A model generated the notes under the pieces. The model saw only the letters and a program-made list of their open reading frames with translations. It made no database searches and was not told the DNA's origin. DNA of 64,000 bases from Lutjanus erythropterus (Eukaryota; Chordata; Actinopteri; Lutjaniformes; Lutjanidae), in contig CM034605.1 of NCBI GenBank assembly GCA_020091685.1, positions 6,159,519 to 6,223,518 on the forward strand, read 5' to 3'. Both the position numbers and the translations under genes were made by a program. This document shows positions 56,801-64,000 of this stretch, piece by piece. Within the stretch, counting starts at the first letter, position 1. The number at the start of each line of letters is the position of its first letter.

Positions 56801-59800
56801 TTGTGACACAGACATACCAACAAACACACACCTACACAATTCATTTCAATAAGAACAGGCTGCCCAGCATCAATAACAGACTCAAGGAAAAATAAACTAT
56901 GATACATTAACATCAGCATACAAAATGTAGATAACAGTGAGACTAATGACCTGCAAGCCTGATAAGATATACAATTTGTTCTTTATGCCAGATTAGAGTT
57001 CTTGATCCTAAGAGGCAGCGAATGAGCTAAAGGAGAGAACAACTTGTCGTTTAGTAGAATTCAACTGAAACTGACTGAAAGTTCAGATTTGTTGAGGATG
57101 GCCCTACGTTCTACTTCTTTTGTTTGAGGTTTGTTTGTCTCACAATCACTGTTAGCATCTAGCAGATTGTGAAGGGACATTATCTGATTCTTTACTCCAC
57201 ACCAACACTTTTACATGCACATAAGAAATCTGAATATTGGGAGAAACTAGGGAGGACAACAAATCAACACTGATATATCTTAAGTTTGTTGGTAATAAAT
57301 AATGCTACAGCATTAATTTTTTTGTATTTAGCTCAAAGCACTTGGATTGATGGTGTAGAGCACTTATAAGACACTTTTGTCTTAATGTGTGCATGTGTCC
57401 ATGTTTTAAAAGTAACAAGTTATGGTAAATGACTTACTGTCTTCAGACTTATCTTTTCATCTGGAGTTTAAGTTTTGACTTTTTTTTTTTAAGATTTAAT
57501 TACTTTTGATACAAAAACAAACCACTATGGATGCTGATATTTCTTTTCATATCAAAGTACCGCTGTCAGAGTAATACTTTCTATGTCCTTGATCTTCTTT
57601 TTCATGCACGTCTCTTGTACAAATATTGTTAGAAGCCCAGTAAAGAATATATACACATGACTGACAAGTCATATTTCACCAACAGAAATCTACCAGGGCT
57701 TATCTAGGTGGTGTTAACTCTTTGTTTACATGACATTTAAGAGATCAAGTTACTGCATAAAAGCCAACAATAACCTGGCTGCTTAATTTCACATGTAAAT
57801 GCAATGACAATAAGAGCAGTGCAATGTTGCTGTAGACCTTCAAAACTCAACATCTCAATGAGAGAATCAAAACAGGATAATCTAAGTTCTAACTTGCTTA
57901 TTTTAGTACAACATCTAAAAGCTTTGAAAAAAAGGTTGAAAAGATATCAGCTATATATAAGATATAAGCATAATAAATATCAGGATATAGCAACTCACCA
58001 GCCCCTGGTATCTAAAGGAGTCGTACACACTCCGAATGAAGAGCCAGAATGGCCAGAGGTACTCAAACCTGAACTCCAGTACAAAGTCTGCCAGTAGCAC
58101 CAGTGCCCACACCACCAGGAACTTCAGGTACAGAAAGGTACTAGACAAATGAGAAGAAGAAGTGAGTGATTTTCATACTGGCAAAGTGATGTGTGTCAAC
58201 ATGAACAATACACATCTTTACTCTTAACAGTTAATATATGACAGATCACTATTAAGTCAATACACAACAAAGATTCGCCTTCATTGTGAGTGCATGTAGT
58301 GAGGGATAACATTAAGTATAATATGTATGCCCAGAGCCTATTGCTGATGTTTCACAGATAAAATGCCTGTATGCACTGCATTTATAAGCACCTTGTATTA
58401 GAAATGTAACAGGGTGTATATAAAGAACAAGTAAACAGAGATTTGTGGAGCCACTCTGGAAGAGGTCTTGCCTACATTCATCATGCAAGCCTTGGAGCTC
58501 AATTCTGATTTATTGCCCAGATCTGATCTTTTTGTTAGGTTGTTCACACCATTCTTAAAATGTGGTCGGCATCGGACTCCAATGTGAAGTGGTTACAGTC
58601 CAGAACAGTCTTCACACGCAGCCGTTGTTGTATGAAAGTAAACATGAAGGCCACTGAAGTCAGTGTGTATGTTTTCATTTAGAAGCTCATGTGCAGTGGA
58701 ACCCAGCAAATTTGTGAGCAGATGAAAAAAGACAAAGATGAAAAGGAGAGAGACAAATTTTTAACTATGGGTTTTTGAGGAACAATTGCTACTATTTCGG
58801 TACAGAGGTGTGTGGAGCAGGAGTTGGAGCCAGGAGTGGTAGGATCATGATGTGAATGGCTTCACAGAAATTGATTTGATCCAAAATTTCAGGATGTTAG
58901 TGGCTACTTTTAACAATACCTGTCAGTGCCTCTCTAGGAGAGTCTGATGACAAGACACTTCAGGTGAGTAAGTATCTTAAAAGATGCATGAATTCTGATG
59001 TGTTCACACTGAGGTTGCTTTGCAAAAAAAACTGGATCTGTATCCAATTTAGGACAACATATGAAAATCCCCCATGTGATATACGCTGTTCACAGCATCA
59101 TGAAAAAAAAAATCAGTCAGTCACAGATGAGCAAAAAATTAAAAGAAAAATATGGATCACTTTTGCCTGCAGTCTGAACATTGCATATGTCTGCACTTCA
59201 GTATGTTCTTATTTGATGATCCTTTGAACATTTGGACATAACAACAGCTCAAAACTACAGTATATTTTGTTGTAGAGGTAATGTATATAGACAGGATGTT
59301 GCAATTTGTTGCTGGATCTTTCCTAGTGCTACAGTCCATGTCAACTTAATAAGATATATTTGATCACAGTTGACATTTTTGGTGTTCAAGCACTAAGACC
59401 CAGAAAGTGCACAGTAGGAGTGCTCTTTGATCTCAAAGCATGACTATTTTGTGATGGGGGCACCTGTTCAATAATTCAAGAACTGCCCCACATCTCTAGG
59501 TCTAGATGCCACGTGTGTAACTTGTGGCCTTTAACTCTTGGTTTATCAGATACACAGGGAGTCAAATAGAGGTAGGACCTGTCAGGTATGACTGCGAGGG
59601 ACAACTTAACAACTTTAAGTTACTGAAGCTGTACAGTGCAACACAACCTCTTCAGGCGTCAGAATAACTGACTGCAGTCTTATTAACTAATGTTTACCGT
59701 TACGGTTAACATTGATAAATTGATAGGTCAGCAATTACAAGATAAAGCTGCTGTGGTGCTAGCTAACATAAGTTACCATCTAGCTAACAGTGAAGCGACT

Positions 59801-60270
59801 AATTTTGACGTGGCTAGCAGATGACAACTGACATGGGCAAACGGGAGACTGTCGGTGTTGTTTCATTAGTATCCAAAATTCACCACAACTTATTTCAAAT
59901 TGTAATATTTCTGTTAAAGGGACCCTGTGACATGGTTCAAAACAGGCTGTCTCGGGGCCTAGCGCTACAGCTAGCTTAACAGCTAACGTTACAACGAAAA
60001 CATACTACTAGCATACACTAGCAGCTAGCTAGGTTAATATGCTAGCTAGCGGTGGCAGTTCATTGACATCAATGGTAACAGTAAGGAAGTTTAATGTTTT
60101 GAAGCTATCGAGCCACGGGCATCTCCATTCAGTGCCCCCCGTTACTGTCGTGAGGAAGACCCCTCCGTCAGGCTCCATATAATAAGTTACCTGCCGTATA
60201 TCCCCTCAGTGATTCGGTTCCGTTTTAACGGCCGTCGGAGTTTGCTGCAGTCCGCATTGCGCCGCTTCAT
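45698..60270 (-). CDS. maco1: macoilin (MACO1/TMEM57), complete coding sequence
   Basis: Minus-strand join: 60191-60270, 57999-58140, 56388-56514, 54769-54892, 53845-54023, 51731-52295, 48053-48211, 47451-47633, 47206-47326, 46099-46273, 45698-45900. That is 2058 nt, 685 residues plus stop. All introns are GT-AG and all phases close. Macoilin is a conserved ER membrane protein of neurons. Its N-terminal third has several membrane helices (about 28-48, 75-95, 120-140, 153-173). The middle is a Ser-rich disordered linker (about 220-395). The C-terminal half is a long coiled coil (about 395-650) ending in NASVYQPLKK. The mammalian protein has 664 residues. The extra residues here are mainly in an expanded Ser/Ala linker. 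A CpG-rich promoter with CCAAT boxes lies upstream, head-to-head with the Rh gene. Identity is secure. Molecular function in fish is known only by homology. Confidence 0.97.
46099..46273 (-). CDS. maco1: maco1 coding exon 10
   Basis: ATCAG|GAGCTTCAT to CAAG|GTGAGC. Encodes ELHKYKENEKDTEVLMSALS then AMQDKTQHLENSLSAETRIK and LDLFSALGDAKRQLEIAQ. This is coiled coil, almost identical to mammals, 175 bp. Confidence 0.97.
46274..47205 (-). other. maco1 intron 9
   Basis: AT-rich intron of 932 bp with T-rich runs near 46840-46865. No gene or named repeat seen. Confidence 0.55.
47206..47326 (-). CDS. maco1: maco1 coding exon 9
   Basis: GTTCAG|AGGGGAG to GTTCAG|GTAAGG. Encodes GECTDTLRRRITELETECKK and LTMDIKLKEDQIRELELKVQ, heptad-repeat coiled coil. 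121 bp, phase 2 in, phase 0 out. Confidence 0.96.
47451..47633 (-). CDS. maco1: maco1 coding exon 8
   Basis: TTGTAG|GCTCCAT to TCCAG|GTAGTT. Encodes LHNAVQAKQKDKQAVGQLEK and onward through EKKRKKLEEATAARAVALAA. Strongly basic/acidic coiled coil, 183 bp. Confidence 0.96.
48053..48211 (-). CDS. maco1: maco1 coding exon 7
   Basis: GGGACAG|ATTGGAG to AACAA|GTGAGT. Encodes LEQDVKKLKADLQASRQVEQ and onward to RQENELLQN, the beginning of the long coiled coil. 159 bp. Confidence 0.96.
50803..50870. repeat. (AC)34 microsatellite
   Basis: Sixty-eight bp of uninterrupted AC dinucleotides directly abutting the tail side of the SINE at 50871-51074. Probably grown from that SINE's tail. Confidence 0.98.
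50871..51074 (-). mobile_element. tRNA-derived SINE, minus orientation
   Basis: Read on the minus strand it starts GGGGCGCCCCTGTGGCTTGG then TTGGTGAAGCG (A-box region). It has GGTTTGACTTC at 50986-50996 (B box, consensus GGTTCGANTCC) about 60 bp in. The body continues with TATGCCACCCCCTCTCTCTC and CTTTAGCCATCCCTATTAAA. The tRNA-like head, RNA polymerase III boxes and tail at a microsatellite are all as expected. The family is common in percomorph fish. Confidence 0.75.
51731..52295 (-). CDS. maco1: maco1 coding exon 6 (Ser-rich linker)
   Basis: Acceptor within (CAG)5 at 52298-52284; with the first AG the exon starts at 52295. Donor GTTAG|GTAAGA. Encodes a short poly-Ala, then GAPANKKTSAALPELEYREK, YMENHMNNKRL, LGSTENLLL, a run of eight Ser (CSSSSSSSSKNYKNASSN), NSSPRGHSATNGS, and NCIPNNQLSKPEALV. 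These blocks match the mammalian linker in order, while the Ser tracts are longer. 565 bp, in frame at both sides. Confidence 0.94.
52296..53844 (-). other. maco1 intron 5
   Basis: Intron of about 1.5 kb with T22 at 52628-52649 and further T-runs near 53238-53250 and 53781-53793. No gene. Confidence 0.55.
53845..54023 (-). CDS. maco1: maco1 coding exon 5
   Basis: TGTAG|CATTGGC to GAAG|GTAAGG. Encodes IGYPVVTLGFGFKSYVSYKM (last membrane helix) and RLRKQKEVQKENEFYMQLLQ, QALPPEQQMLQRQEREAEE, the first cytosolic charged stretch. 179 bp. Confidence 0.97.
54769..54892 (-). CDS. maco1: maco1 coding exon 4
   Basis: TTTCAG|AGAGAGGTG to CACTG|GTGAGC. Encodes RGVCLPTVSLWILFVYIEAA and IRFKDLKNFHVDLCRPFAAH. 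It lacks an ATG and is short, so it is easy to miss, but the flanking phases (1 in, 2 out) and the match to mammalian macoilin are exact. Membrane helix in the first half. Confidence 0.96.
54893..56387 (-). other. maco1 intron 3
   Basis: Intron of about 1.5 kb. No repeat or gene I can name. Confidence 0.5.
56388..56514 (-). CDS. maco1: maco1 coding exon 3
   Basis: CAACAG|GCCTTC to CACAG|GTAATG. Encodes AFSVFFVCVAFTSDIICLLF and IPVQWLFFAASTYVWVQYVW-HT, two hydrophobic membrane stretches identical or nearly so to mammals. 127 bp. Confidence 0.97.
56515..57998 (-). other. maco1 intron 2
   Basis: Intron of about 1.5 kb, AT-rich, T10 at 57481-57490. No gene. Confidence 0.5.
57999..58140 (-). CDS. 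maco1: maco1 coding exon 2
   Basis: TCTAG|TACCTT to CTG|GTGAGT. Encodes TFLYLKFLVVWALVLLADFV (first membrane helix), LEFRFEYLWPFWLFIRSVYD and SFRYQGL. 142 bp, phase 2 in, phase 0 out. Confidence 0.97.
58141..60190 (-). other. maco1 intron 1
   Basis: Intron of about 2.0 kb. The part near exon 1 (59700-60190) is rich in GCTAGC/AGCTAGCT words. No gene. Confidence 0.55.
60191..60270 (-). CDS. maco1: maco1 coding exon 1 with start codon
   Basis: ATG at 60270 with A at -3. Encodes MKRRNADCSKLRRPLKRNRI then TEGIYG plus AG, donor GGCAG|GTAACT. The basic N-terminus is the invariant start of macoilin. 80 bp. Confidence 0.96.
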
Positions 60271-60750
60271 CCTCCTCCCCTTGGCTTTGGCCTTCGAGTA
60301 ACGACTGTAATCTTATCCAGTTTTCTTGTGTATACGGACAAAGATAATAAATGAAGTGCCTGTGGTTTATGTCGCTGTTATTATTTTTCCCCACTGGAAA
60401 CAAAGAAATAAATAAAGGACTCTATTCGGGAACCTCCTCTTTTCTGTTAGCGCAGACTCAATAAGTCCAAACCGTGCTGTATCTTACGTCCACTTGTCAG
60501 ACGGCTGGTGTGTCCAATCAATCTATCTGCCGAGGCCTCTCTCTGTGACGGATACAGAGACGAGCCATTAAAGTCGCACCGTGGCCGCTTGTTCATCCCT
60601 CCTCCGCCAAACACAGCAGGCTACAATCGAGACGCGAGGGCCGCTGTGTGTGGAAGGTCTCGCCGTTGAACCAATCAGATTTTTGTGGACAAATTGGGCA
60701 TCTCTAACTGGCCAATGAAATGATAACAGAGGCGGGTTTTTTTGTGCAGT
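60271..60750 (-). promoter_or_regulatory. maco1 CpG-rich promoter and 5' UTR
   Basis: CpG-dense sequence upstream of the start codon with CCAAT boxes on the plus strand at 60514-60518, 60671-60675 and 60712-60716 (NF-Y type). No TATA box in a clear position. The transcription start is likely in 60300-60600 but cannot be read directly. Confidence 0.55.
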
Positions 60751-60751
60751 T

Positions 60752-60975
60752 TAGAAGGGAACGCTAGATTTGTGAAGCTCTCGCGAGATTTGTCCTTTTG
60801 GTTTCTACATTCTGTATCTTGTACAAGTTGATCATGTTTTATAATGTGACACTGTGGTTATGATCTGGGCACATTTAGGGGAAAAAACCCGATTAACGTT
60901 TGGGAAAGATGCTGATGGTTTGTGTTAAAATGATCACTCTCGCGAGATCTTTCGCGGGCCTCGGGTTCCCTTCTA
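60752..60975. promoter_or_regulatory. inverted pair of composite elements (TAGAAGGGAAC + TCTCGCGAGA)
   Basis: TAGAAGGGAAC at 60752-60762 is followed after 16 bp by TCTCGCGAGA at 60779-60788. In mirror image, TCTCGCGAGA at 60938-60947 is followed after 17 bp by GTTCCCTTCTA at 60965-60975. TCTCGCGAGA is a known palindromic motif of CpG-island, often bidirectional, vertebrate promoters. The unit lies between the divergent maco1 and Rh genes. Confidence 0.6.
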
Positions 60976-61279
60976 GACACGACCTTTTTTCCCCTTTGGT
61001 TTATTATGAGCAGAAAATATACAGTCTTCAAGACGACTTTCCCTTTGTGCCCAGTATAAAACATCCATTCCAACATACGGGGGTTATTTATGTCAGGCCC
61101 TTTGTGTGTGGTTCATTGACAGACTTGCCCCAAGGCATTGTATGGTATCTATGTTTTGTTACCAGGTTAAAATGTGTACATAGTGTATGAAAGCTTGTGC
61201 GTGTTTGACTAGAAAATGTGGGCTGCAGTCATCATTGCTTATAATATGATGAACTCTGTTCATGCTCCTTGTTTACCGT

Positions 61280-61560
61280 ATGTGCCAAAATAAAATATAA
61301 ATAAGTAAACGAATTGATAAATAAATTAATATTGAATTAAATATTGAAATAATATTAAAAATAAATGTAGGTATTAAGTAATTTATAGAATTAGAAATTC
61401 ATTGAAATTATTTAAATAAATCATATTTTTAAAATATATTTGCCCATTTAATTTTCTATTTTATTTATTAATTGTTAATGAATTGATTCTTTTAAAAATG
61501 TATTTATGTTTTTATGTTTTATTTCTGTATAACATTCCCCTTGATACTTTCCCACTATTT
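61280..61560. repeat. AT-rich low-complexity stretch
   Basis: Made mostly of AATAAATTAATATTGAATTA-like words and their inverse. It could be the remains of a palindromic MITE, but no family is recognised. It separates the maco1-side CpG region from the Rh promoter. Confidence 0.6.
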
Positions 61561-61988
61561 ATTTCCTCAAGCTTGTTTTTCATGTAATTTCTTTTCACAT
61601 GCATTTCTGCTTTCTACTGTGCAAAGGGGGGCGTCATTTTAAGTACAGTGATACTAGTTAGGATGCCATTCAGGTTAAACAGAGTCGGGGCTGCTTTGGT
61701 GCATGTTGGTATCACTTGTGTTTACCTTACTATTTCATATCGATATACCTGCCTTAAAAATGTTTATTAGCCTAATCCACCGTCTAGGTGATGTCTAAAT
61801 GTGGTAATATTAAACTATTAATGCTACATTGCTACAGACAATTTTGAAAAAGTAGCTATTCACCTTAATAAGCAATCCAATTCAGAGATATTTTTCATGA
61901 CCTAAATCTTTATATGCATTTGTTTTGAAGGTGGTTACTGTGTGGTTAAAACTAATAAAACAGTCATCAAAATCACACTTCACTCATG

Positions 61989-62121
61989 ATTGGTCAGAAC
62001 AGATATTTTACATATCTACCAGCCGATAAAACGGAAGTATGGGTTCAAGGTTTCGCCCTCTTTAAAGCGCCGGGGCGACACACGCGTCAGTTGGAAGAGA
62101 AGAGCGCAGGGAACATCTCCA
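61989..62121 (+). promoter_or_regulatory. Rh gene proximal promoter
   Basis: Within 135 bp of the ATG: ATTGG (inverted CCAAT) at 61989-61993; GATA cores at 62001-62006 (AGATAT), 62013-62017 (TATCT, inverted) and 62025-62030 (GATAAA); an ETS-like CGGAAGT at 62032-62038; and a TATA-like TTTAAA at 62061-62066. GATA plus ETS-like sites suit an erythroid gene. Binding itself is inference. Confidence 0.45.
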
Positions 62122-62272
62122 ATGGCTCCGCAGTACGCACCAAGTCTGCGCTCCCGTCTGGCACCTGTGCTGCTTCTTCTGCAGACAGGCTTCATTGTCA
62201 TATATTCCTTTTACATTCGGATCGACAGCCATGTAAAAGTAGATGGGACTGCCTTCAGCAACTTTTACCCAG
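62122..62272 (+). CDS. rhd: Rh coding exon 1 with start codon
   Basis: ATG at 62122 (C at -3, G at +4, a modest context). Encodes MAPQYAPSLRSRLAPVLLLL, QTGFIVIYSFYIRIDSHVKV and DGTAFSNFYP: the first membrane helix and outer loop. Donor CCAG|GTAAGT. 151 bp, three more than the human exon. Confidence 0.9.
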
Positions 62273-63793
62273 GTAAGTTTGGAGAGGGTTGAGGGGGCGA
62301 GACAATGGGGGTTGACATGTAGACATTTTTGTTTCCTTGGAATAACACGTTAAAATAACAGCATACATTTCAAGCTACTTCATCCAGGTTCTTTAAAAAG
62401 CTAAATGAAATTTTATACTTGAATCCAGGGGTCTGGGGAGGGGCTGCAGTTATTACTGCTGGGCATTGATAAGCTCATGCAGTAACTGGTTCTTTAGGAG
62501 CAGATGACCTGGGTTGCTTCCTGAAAATTGGCAGTAGTGGAATGTAATAAAGTATATTTACTCAAGTACTGTTCTTATGTACAATTTTAAGGCACGTGTA
62601 CTTTATTTGAACTCTAATTGAATATTTGTTACTTTATACTTCTATTCCACAAAATTTTGTTGAACCTTTTATTCCACTACACATATTTGACAGCATTAGC
62701 TTCATTAGACTACTAGCTCATTTGCAGATTCAGATCATTAGAATACACCCTCTGGTGCTACTTGGACACATCTTCAGCGCTGGCATACTTATGTACTTTT
62801 ACTTAGGTACATTAGATTTAGAATGGAGGACTTTTACATGTAACATTATTTTACACTGTGGTATTATTACTTTTGCTTAAGTAAGAAGTACTTCTACCAC
62901 CACTGAAACTTGGGCTATGAGGTGAAACCCAGCAGAAGTGACTGTACTGTACAAGCCTGTCCTGTGATTCGGGTGTGTGAACATTTTTAAAGCCCACTAC
63001 TTCTCTCCTGCAGAGTTCCAGGATGTGAACGTGATGGTGGTTCTTGGGTTTGGCTTTTTGTGCACTTTTCTAGTGCGGTATGGTTTCAGTGGCTCTGGGT
63101 TCAACCTCCTTGTGGCTGTCATAGCCACCCAGTGGGCTGTCCTACTCCTTGGAATTGAGTCCTGGTATTACAGAGGATGGATCAGGCTAGATTTGAGAAG
63201 GTAAGTCATCAGCTGAGGCAGTCATTTTGACACATTTTAAATTTGATGGCACATATCTGACACTCAATTGAACCGAGATGTATTACACAGCATCAACCAA
63301 CCTCTGCAATATTACACATATTTGCCAGTTGCAATTTGTAAGTTAGTGATTATAATGTTTTGTTACAGTTTAGTAGTTGCAGAGATGTGCGCTGCCTCTG
63401 CCCTCATTTCAATGGGAGCCGTGCTGGGGAAGACCAACCCGGTCCAGCTCGTCCTTCTCGCCCTGCTGGAGGTGACAGGGTTTGTCCTGAATGAGTGGCT
63501 CCTCCGGACTCTGCTCAAAGTAAGAGACTTTCACACTTACATCAGTTCAGTTCAGTTACAACATATTCAAATCAACCACATGCCCTACATGCTATGTACT
63601 TAGGTTATCCTGATATTTGTTTATAATGGTGTTTTCTAACTCCAGGTCCAGTATCTGAACAGCATCATGCTGCTTCACATCTTCGGGGCCTTCTTTGGAC
63701 TCGTACTGACCTGGATACTGCAACGTAAAGGATCCAATCAGGGTTTTGAAAAAGAGAAATTTGATCGCAAAACAGGATTATTCTCCATGCTGG
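62122..63793 (+). CDS. rhd: Rh blood group (Rh30/RhD-like) protein, exons 1-4 of a gene cut by the right edge
   Basis: Join 62122-62272, 63014-63200, 63369-63519, 63646-63793 (637 nt, 212 codons plus one base), all GT-AG. Exon lengths 187, 151 and 148 bp for exons 2-4 are those of human RHD/RHCE. The product is a membrane protein of the Amt/Rh family. The visible part covers about six of the 12 membrane helices. Landmarks: MAPQYAPSLRSRL start, EFQDVNVMVVLGFGFLCTFL (51-70), ALISMGAVLGKTNPVQL (124-140), HIFGAFFGLVLTW (174-186). The first loop has no N-glycosylation sequon, as in Rh30 and unlike the Rh glycoproteins. Pore residues: His174 at the first twin-His position, but Tyr166 in place of the conserved Asp and Met128 in place of the outer Phe gate. 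Human RHD/RHCE also adjoin MACO1 and LDLRAP1. Rh30 assignment rests on start sequence, synteny and pore changes. Confidence 0.9.
62273..63013 (+). other. Rh intron 1
   Basis: Intron of 741 bp, half of it a hAT element at 62532-62905. The remainder shows nothing recognisable. Confidence 0.6.
62532..62905. mobile_element. hAT-type MITE with target duplication
   Basis: Left end CAGTAGTGGAATGTAATAAA, right end GTACTTCTACCACCACTG: imperfect inverted CAGTGGTGGAA termini. The interior words TTTACTCAAGTACTGT and ATTCCACTACA... TTTGACAG are those of an abundant fish element. Flanks AAAATTGG (62524-62531) and AAACTTGG (62906-62913) match at 7 of 8 positions, the 8-bp duplication of hAT elements. No transposase. 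Confidence 0.8.
63014..63200 (+). CDS. rhd: Rh coding exon 2
   Basis: CCTGCAG|AGTTCCAG to GAAG|GTAAGT. Encodes FQDVNVMVVLGFGFLCTFLV, RYGFSGSGFNLLVAVIATQW and AVLLLGIESWYYRGWIRLDL. The FQDVxVM...GFGFL block is the Rh family signature after the first outer loop. 187 bp, as in human. Confidence 0.94.
63369..63519 (+). CDS. rhd: Rh coding exon 3
   Basis: TTACAG|TTTAGTAG to AAA|GTAAGA. Encodes LVVAEMCAASALISMGAVLG, KTNPVQLVLLALLEVTGFVL and NEWLLRTLLK. Contains the AVLGK motif. The residue before GAVLGK, Phe in ammonium-conducting Rh glycoproteins, is Met128. 151 bp, as in human. Confidence 0.94.
63646..63793 (+). CDS. rhd: Rh coding exon 4
   Basis: CTCCAG|GTCCAGTA to CTGG|GTAAGT. Encodes VQYLNSIMLLHIFGAFFGLV, LTWILQRKGSNQGFEKEKFD and RKTGLFSML. 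His174 aligns with the first pore His of Rh glycoproteins. Tyr166 stands eight residues before it, where they have Asp. 148 bp, as in human. The next exon is off the right edge. Confidence 0.94.
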
Positions 63794-64000
63794 GTAAGTA
63801 GTAGTGTAGACTATGATTTCATGTTACTGCTGGATAGGGACGGATTATGAGACAGTGGGCCCCGGGGCACAGACATGTACAAGGCCCCATCATCTGTCCT
63901 ACACAGACCTTGTGGTTGTTTTGCTTATTTTTGTAGCAGCTTATGTCCTTTTGTAGTAATTTTGCACATTTTTTGTAACCATTCAGTGTCTCTTTGTAGT
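63794..64000 (+). other. Rh intron 4, incomplete
   Basis: Only 207 bp before the window ends. Contains GGGCCCCGGGGCACAGACAT, a word I associate with fish transposon debris. No exon seen. Confidence 0.5.

Noticed and set aside
62626..62880. 84-codon plus-strand open frame in Rh intron 1
   Set aside because: Lies wholly inside the hAT MITE at 62532-62905.

Overview
This is vertebrate nuclear DNA, almost certainly from a teleost fish and probably a percomorph. The genes have many exons, GT-AG introns and CpG-rich promoters. The introns are full of fish-type DNA-transposon debris, one tRNA-derived SINE and long (CA)n runs. There is no bacterial, plasmid or CRISPR structure.

Three genes could be read exon by exon with the reading frame closing at every junction. 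(1) ldlrap1, minus strand, coding exons 1-8 between 38893 and 1896: the clathrin adaptor for the LDL receptor. The final coding exon lies beyond the left edge. (2) maco1 (macoilin, TMEM57), minus strand, 11 coding exons from 60270 to 45698: a complete 685-residue ER membrane and coiled-coil protein, with an apparent 3' UTR of about 2 kb ending at an AATAAA near 43634. (3) A Rh blood-group (Rh30/RhD-like) gene, plus strand, coding exons 1-4 from 62122 to 63793, continuing past the right edge. The order Rh - MACO1 - LDLRAP1 is the same as on human chromosome 1p36, which supports all three calls.

Layout: 1-38.9 kb is ldlrap1, including a 19.3 kb first intron loaded with transposon remnants. 38.9-43.6 kb is its CpG-rich promoter and an intergenic stretch. 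43.6-60.3 kb is maco1. 60.3-62.1 kb is the divergent maco1/Rh promoter region, which carries an inverted pair of composite elements built on TCTCGCGAGA. 62.1-64.0 kb is the start of the Rh gene. The three genes share no pathway (endocytic adaptor, ER/neuronal membrane protein, erythroid membrane protein). What joins them is conserved synteny.

I saw no wholly new biological system. The points most worth following up are: a Rh30 channel that keeps one pore histidine but has lost other ammonium-channel residues; the inverted composite promoter elements; a five-fold CAG tandem splice acceptor in maco1; a 94-bp duplication exactly flanking a 1.1 kb transposon; a perfect oestrogen-response-element palindrome inside a dispersed repeat upstream of ldlrap1 exon 2; and a family of TTAA-ended MITEs. 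All alignments and family calls were made by eye.
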